This document shows positions 6,962-9,242 of a stretch of DNA of 9,242 bases, piece by piece (position 1 is the stretch's first letter; each line of letters opens with the position of its first letter). The notes beneath the pieces are model-generated. The model had not been told where the DNA came from. It saw nothing but the letters and a program-made list of their open reading frames with translations, and did not search any database. The DNA is from Vulgatibacter sp035565615 (GTDB taxonomy: Bacteria > Myxococcota > Myxococcia > Myxococcales > Vulgatibacteraceae). The translations under genes were made by a program, and so were the position numbers. The DNA lies in assembly GCA_035565615.1 (NCBI GenBank), contig DATMSB010000080.1:1-9242 (forward strand), written 5' to 3'.

Positions 6962-7037
6962 TGGCGTCCCCACGGGGATTCGAACCCCGGTTACCGCCTT
7001 GAAAGGGCGGCGTCCTGGGCCTCTGGACGATGGGGAC
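6962..7037 (-). tRNA. tRNA-Glu (anticodon TTC)
   Basis: The 76-base minus-strand sequence folds as a complete cloverleaf. It has acceptor stem GTCCCCA/TGGGGAC, D stem GTCC/GGAC, anticodon stem CCGCC/GGCGG with loop CTTTCAA (anticodon TTC, bases 7003-7001), and T stem CGGGG/CCCCG with loop TTCGAAT. The discriminator is G and the CCA is encoded (6964-6962). It lies 12 bases after tRNA-Lys, so the two are probably one transcript. Confidence 0.96.
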
Positions 7038-7049
7038 AGGACATTCGCT

Positions 7050-7124
7050 TGGTGAGCCGCGTGGGAGTCGAACCCACAACCATCGGCTTAAAAGGCCGTT
7101 GCTCTGCCATTGAGCTAGCGGCTC
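7050..7124 (-). tRNA. tRNA-Lys (anticodon TTT)
   Basis: The 75-base minus-strand cloverleaf has acceptor stem GAGCCGC/GCGGCTC, D stem GCTC/GAGC, anticodon loop CTTTTAA (anticodon TTT, bases 7092-7090), T stem GTGGG/CCCAC with loop TTCGACT, discriminator A, and an encoded CCA (7052-7050). The outer anticodon-stem pair (27-43) is an A-A mismatch, leaving four pairs in that stem. All other stems are perfect. Confidence 0.95.
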
Positions 7125-7141
7125 CTTCGAAAATCGGGCGC

Positions 7142-7171
7142 AATCTAGGCGGCGGGGTATGCCCAAGTCAA
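7142..7171 (-). promoter_or_regulatory. Sigma-70-like promoter of the tRNA-Lys/tRNA-Glu pair
   Basis: On the minus strand TTGACT (7171-7166, 5/6 to consensus) and TAGATT (7147-7142, 4/6) are 18 bases apart. A start about seven bases past the -10 would lie near 7135, roughly ten bases before the mature 5' end of tRNA-Lys. The -35 box overlaps the TGA stop of the lipoprotein gene (7170-7168). Confidence 0.7.
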
Positions 7172-7755
7172 CGTCGTTTGCCGCCCCGCGCCGCGGCCAC
7201 GACCACCTTCACCTGCCGCGTGTGACCTTCGCAGCTCACCTCGACCGTGGTCTCGCCGGGGTTGTAGGGCCAGACCTGGAGCGCCCTGTCGACGTTGCAG
7301 ATCTTCTCGTCGAGGCAGCGGGCCTTCACCGTGCGGCCCTGCATCGGCTTGCCCCTGGCGTCGAGGACGCGGACGGCCAGCCGGACCGGATCCGCGTCCT
7401 GGACGAAGGAGAGCTCGGCGGGCTCCACCTCGAGGCCCTCCACCGAGTTCACGTCGACCACGATCTCGCCGACGAGCTTGCCGCGCTTCGCGACCACCCG
7501 CGTCTGGCCGGGGCCGACCGCGGTGATCTTTCCCTCGGCGTCGACAGTCACGATCTTCTCGTCGGCGGAGGTCCAGGAGGTGGGGCGCTCGCGGGGAAAG
7601 ACCTGGCCGCGGCGGTTCTTCGCCACCGCCCGCACCACCTTCGTCGCGCCCTTGGCGTCGAACGACACCGATCCCGGTTCCATCTCGTAGAACTCCGGCT
7701 GGGAGCAGCCGGACGCGATGACGGCGAGCCCGAGGGCGAGTAGAGCGGTGCGCAT
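7168..7755 (-). CDS. Lipoprotein with bacterial Ig-like (Big2) domain
   Basis: The 195-residue protein begins with a lipoprotein signal peptide: MRTALLALGLAVIASGC, with the lipobox ASGC and the acylated Cys at 17. The mature part opens with SQPEFYEMEPGSVSFDAKG and carries a Big2-type domain at about 25-102, ending in the typical WTSADEKIVTVDAEGKITAV followed by GPGQTRVVAK. A second Ig-like strand-rich domain (about 107-188) has three cysteines (147, 153, 175), two of which may form a disulphide. The second residue after the Cys is Q, which by the E. coli Lol rule would predict outer-membrane sorting. ATG 7755 has GGGAG five bases upstream. It is unlinked in function to its neighbours as far as can be seen. 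Role unknown, likely adhesion or surface structural. Confidence 0.88.
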   Translation of the reverse strand: MRTALLALGLAVIASGCSQPEFYEMEPGSVSFDAKGATKVVRAVAKNRRGQVFPRERPTSWTSADEKIVTVDAEGKITAVGPGQTRVVAKRGKLVGEIVVDVNSVEGLEVEPAELSFVQDADPVRLAVRVLDARGKPMQGRTVKARCLDEKICNVDRALQVWPYNPGETTVEVSCEGHTRQVKVVVAAARGGKRR

Positions 7756-7808
7756 CGTGTCTCCCGGTGCAGGTGCTTTCGATTCGTACCATCCGGGAGG
7801 GCGGGGCG

Positions 7809-7822
7809 CCATAGGCCATAGG
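7809..7822. repeat. Tandem 7-mer CCATAGG x2 upstream of the lipoprotein gene
   Basis: Two exact head-to-tail copies of CCATAGG lie 54-67 bases before the lipoprotein start, in the 209-base gap between it and the J-domain gene. The gap shows no convincing -35/-10 pair and no gene. The repeat could be a regulator site or chance. Confidence 0.45.
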
Positions 7823-7964
7823 CAGAAGGCCCGCGGCGAGCGGGAGCGACGCCGGGCATGGCGTGCGCGCGGTCCCCGGCGAGCGCCCCGCGGGGCGTAG
7901 GCGCGGGTGGCGGGCTCGTCCATGGAAGGCGGGCGACCGCGTCGTCCTCGAATGGAGCGGCCGA

Positions 7965-8501
7965 TCAGCCCCTGCGGGCGCCGACGGCGAAGGGCCGGAC
8001 GGTGTCCTCGTCCACGGGAGGCGGCTTGATGCCCGCGGGGCCGGCGTTCGGAACGGCGCGGCCGGAGCGGATCGCCTCGAAGGCGCGGCTGATGCGTCGC
8101 ATCTTCTCCGGATCGCCGCCGCGGTCGGGGTGGTGCAGCAGGGCGAGCTCGCGGTAGCGGGCGTGGACCTCTTCGAGCGGCGCGCCCGGCGGGACGCCGA
8201 GCACGTACCAGGCGTCCTCCTCGTCGAGCCGGCGCAGGAAGGATTCGAGCCGCGCCTTCACCTGTCGGAACCGGGCGTCCTGCTTCGGTGCCGGCTTCAC
8301 GCGCGCGGTGGGCCGGACGCCCGCGCTGCGCCGAACCACCTCGTCGTACGCCGAGGCGTAGGTGCGGTCGCAGCGGGCGCAGGAGAAGTAGGCGCCGGTG
8401 GCGGAGGCCGATCGGGTGAGACGCGAGCCGCAGTGCGAGCACTCGAGGTCGCAGGTGTCCCAGATCGTGGTGGTGGGGCGCAGACGATGAGCTGGAGGCA
8501 C
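7965..8501 (-). CDS. Zinc-ribbon plus J-domain protein (DnaJ-like)
   Basis: J domains stimulate the ATPase of an Hsp70 partner such as DnaK. From the GTG at 8501 the protein is 178 residues. An N-terminal zinc-ribbon-like module has C21-x2-C24 and C41-x2-C44 (CSHCGS and CARCDR). A basic linker and helix (about 60-93) lead to the J domain AWYVLGVPPGAPLEEVHARYRELALLHHPDRGGD (about 97-130), with the HPD triad at 124-126, and a helix IV-like MRRISRAFEAIR (134-145). A Pro-rich tail follows. It lacks the Gly/Phe region and C-terminal substrate domains of true DnaJ, so it is a J-domain co-chaperone of the type seen in specialised client delivery. The GTG start has no Shine-Dalgarno; the frame stays open upstream to 8954, but that sequence does not look like protein. 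Confidence 0.8.
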   Translation of the reverse strand: MPPAHRLRPTTTIWDTCDLECSHCGSRLTRSASATGAYFSCARCDRTYASAYDEVVRRSAGVRPTARVKPAPKQDARFRQVKARLESFLRRLDEEDAWYVLGVPPGAPLEEVHARYRELALLHHPDRGGDPEKMRRISRAFEAIRSGRAVPNAGPAGIKPPPVDEDTVRPFAVGARRG

Positions 8502-8957
8502 GGCGGCGATTGTCTTCGGATCGCCCGCGCGAACCAGCGGAAAGTGCCGGCGTGGCTGTGGATATTTGGGACGGCACCGGATGGCCGTCTGCGCGGTATG
8601 CCGCCAGGAGGAGGGCGGAGAGCGGCCCCGGTGCCGGACCACGGATGCACTCGGGATGCTGGTCCACGTGGTGCGAGCCGACCAGATCCGAGCCGATCCG
8701 AACGAAGCGCGAACGCCTGCTTCGCGACGATCAGAGGATCGAGCGCCGCTTCGAGAGCGAGTGGGCTCGGTTGAGGCGCCGATGCTCTGCGCTCCGTCTG
8801 CCAGGCCCGCTCGACGAACATCAGGGACCTCGACGGCCACTTCTTCCGAGCCCGCTTCCTGCCCGTACTTCTGCCCGGTCCGCCGGGGATTTTCGAAGCC
8901 AGGAGTGTCAATCTGGAGAGCGCGAGAACCGTATCGGTTGCATGAGGATGGCATTCT
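8502..8957. other. Gap with no confident gene
   Basis: About 456 bases separate the J-domain gene from the right-edge gene. All frames here look like GC-driven open frames without recognisable domains. One plus-strand stretch at about 8781-8945 reads protein-like (for example STNIRDLDGHFFRARF) but has no start and follows a stop; it could be a decayed gene. A small inverted repeat (AACCG/CGGTT) sits near 8928-8940. No clear promoter for the J-domain gene was found. Confidence 0.5.
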
Positions 8958-9242
8958 TCAAGGAAGCGATCTCAAGTCGATAAAAATATAGAAATCGCGA
9001 GTAATCCCGTTGACGTCGTATAAAAAGTCAGCGTGAAGCACCTCCCTCGGGGAATCAGGAGCCATCGCGATGTGTGCGGCTAGACCATAAGAGAGAATAG
9101 GATATCCGTTGCCGAAAAAGAGAAAAGGAAGGCTCGCCTCCGAATAGCTGTCCTCGGTCCGATAGAACCCTCTCAGCTGGAAAAAGCGAGCATCGGGGCC
9201 CTCGATTCTTGGATTCGAAAACACGCAGGGCCCACAAGGCCA
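8958..9242 (-). CDS. C-terminal part of an unrecognised protein (partial, runs off right edge)
   Basis: The minus-strand frame is open from the window edge to a TGA at 8960-8958. A GTG at 9224 could start it, but the frame is also open beyond (WPCGPC precedes), so it may be the tail of a longer protein. The visible 94 residues are globular-looking and rich in aromatics (FFQLRGFYRTEDSYSEA, PFLFFGNGYPILSYGLAAH, DFYIFIDLRSLP), with no motif I recognise. The DNA is roughly half GC, far below the rest of the window, and lacks the CGATCG motif common elsewhere, which suggests a different origin. Function unknown. Confidence 0.6.
   Translation of the reverse strand, partial: WPCGPCVFSNPRIEGPDARFFQLRGFYRTEDSYSEASLPFLFFGNGYPILSYGLAAHIAMAPDSPREVLHADFLYDVNGITRDFYIFIDLRSLP

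Noticed and set aside
4847..7225. Long plus-strand open frame of 792 codons
   Set aside because: It runs antisense across the phosphatase, greB and both tRNA genes. Its translation is low-complexity and rich in Gly/Ala/Arg/Glu, typical of a GC-driven shadow.
8501..8600. Sigma-54 promoter for the J-domain gene
   Set aside because: A GGCAC-like box is present but the GG/GC spacing does not match the -24/-12 rule.
8502..8954. Upstream extension of the J-domain frame to an ATG at 8954
   Set aside because: The added 150 residues look random (Ser/Arg/Pro-rich), and the zinc-ribbon module begins just after the GTG at 8501.
1..9242. CRISPR array, insertion sequence or known defence cassette
   Set aside because: No regularly spaced direct repeats, no intact transposase and no recognisable defence genes were seen. 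The only repeats are the short ones listed.

Overview
This window looks like a chromosomal segment of a high-GC Gram-negative bacterium. Roughly 70% GC by eye, the GC3-rich codon use, CCA-encoding tRNAs, a GreB-type factor, a Big2 lipoprotein and a treT-like glycosyltransferase all fit Myxococcota/Deltaproteobacteria, but that placement is inference and no marker gene fixes it. The base composition makes long open frames on every strand, and most of these are shadows of the real genes.

Layout, left to right. (1) Positions 1-1919, minus strand: a three-gene run read right to left. It has an unrecognised 302-residue protein, then a PlsC-type 1-acylglycerol-3-phosphate acyltransferase whose ATG overlaps the preceding stop, then the first codons of an acidic protein that leaves the window. 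That last gene has its start codon inside a perfect 8-bp hairpin. (2) Positions 1985-3511, plus strand: a GT4 glycosyltransferase with the signature motifs of trehalose glycosyltransferring synthase (TreT), divergent from the acyltransferase group across 65 bases. (3) Positions 3441-6865, minus strand: greB, an alkaline-phosphatase-superfamily phosphohydrolase and a YbhN/LPG-synthase-type flippase-like membrane protein. They are spaced by 24 bp and then by a 4-base ATGA overlap, so they probably form one operon. The flippase and treT genes converge and overlap tail to tail by 71 bp. (4) Positions 6922-7171: tRNA-Lys(TTT) and tRNA-Glu(TTC) on the minus strand, with a good sigma-70-like promoter upstream and a 13-bp terminator-like hairpin downstream. 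A second promoter-like pair next to greB would give a leaderless greB mRNA. (5) Positions 7168-8501, minus strand: a short Big2-domain lipoprotein and a zinc-ribbon plus J-domain protein. (6) Positions 8502-9242: about 450 bases with no confident gene, then a clearly AT-richer stretch carrying the 3' end of an unrecognised minus-strand gene. The composition change suggests the edge of a horizontally acquired segment.

Functionally, the left two thirds lean toward envelope and lipid or carbohydrate chemistry (acyltransferase, retaining glycosyltransferase, flippase-like membrane protein, phosphohydrolase), and the right third holds housekeeping information-processing genes. I see no CRISPR array, intact insertion sequence, integrase or known defence cassette. 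The most distinctive candidates for follow-up are the phosphatase-flippase pair, the zinc-ribbon J protein, the start-codon hairpin, the predicted leaderless greB and the compositional edge at the right end.
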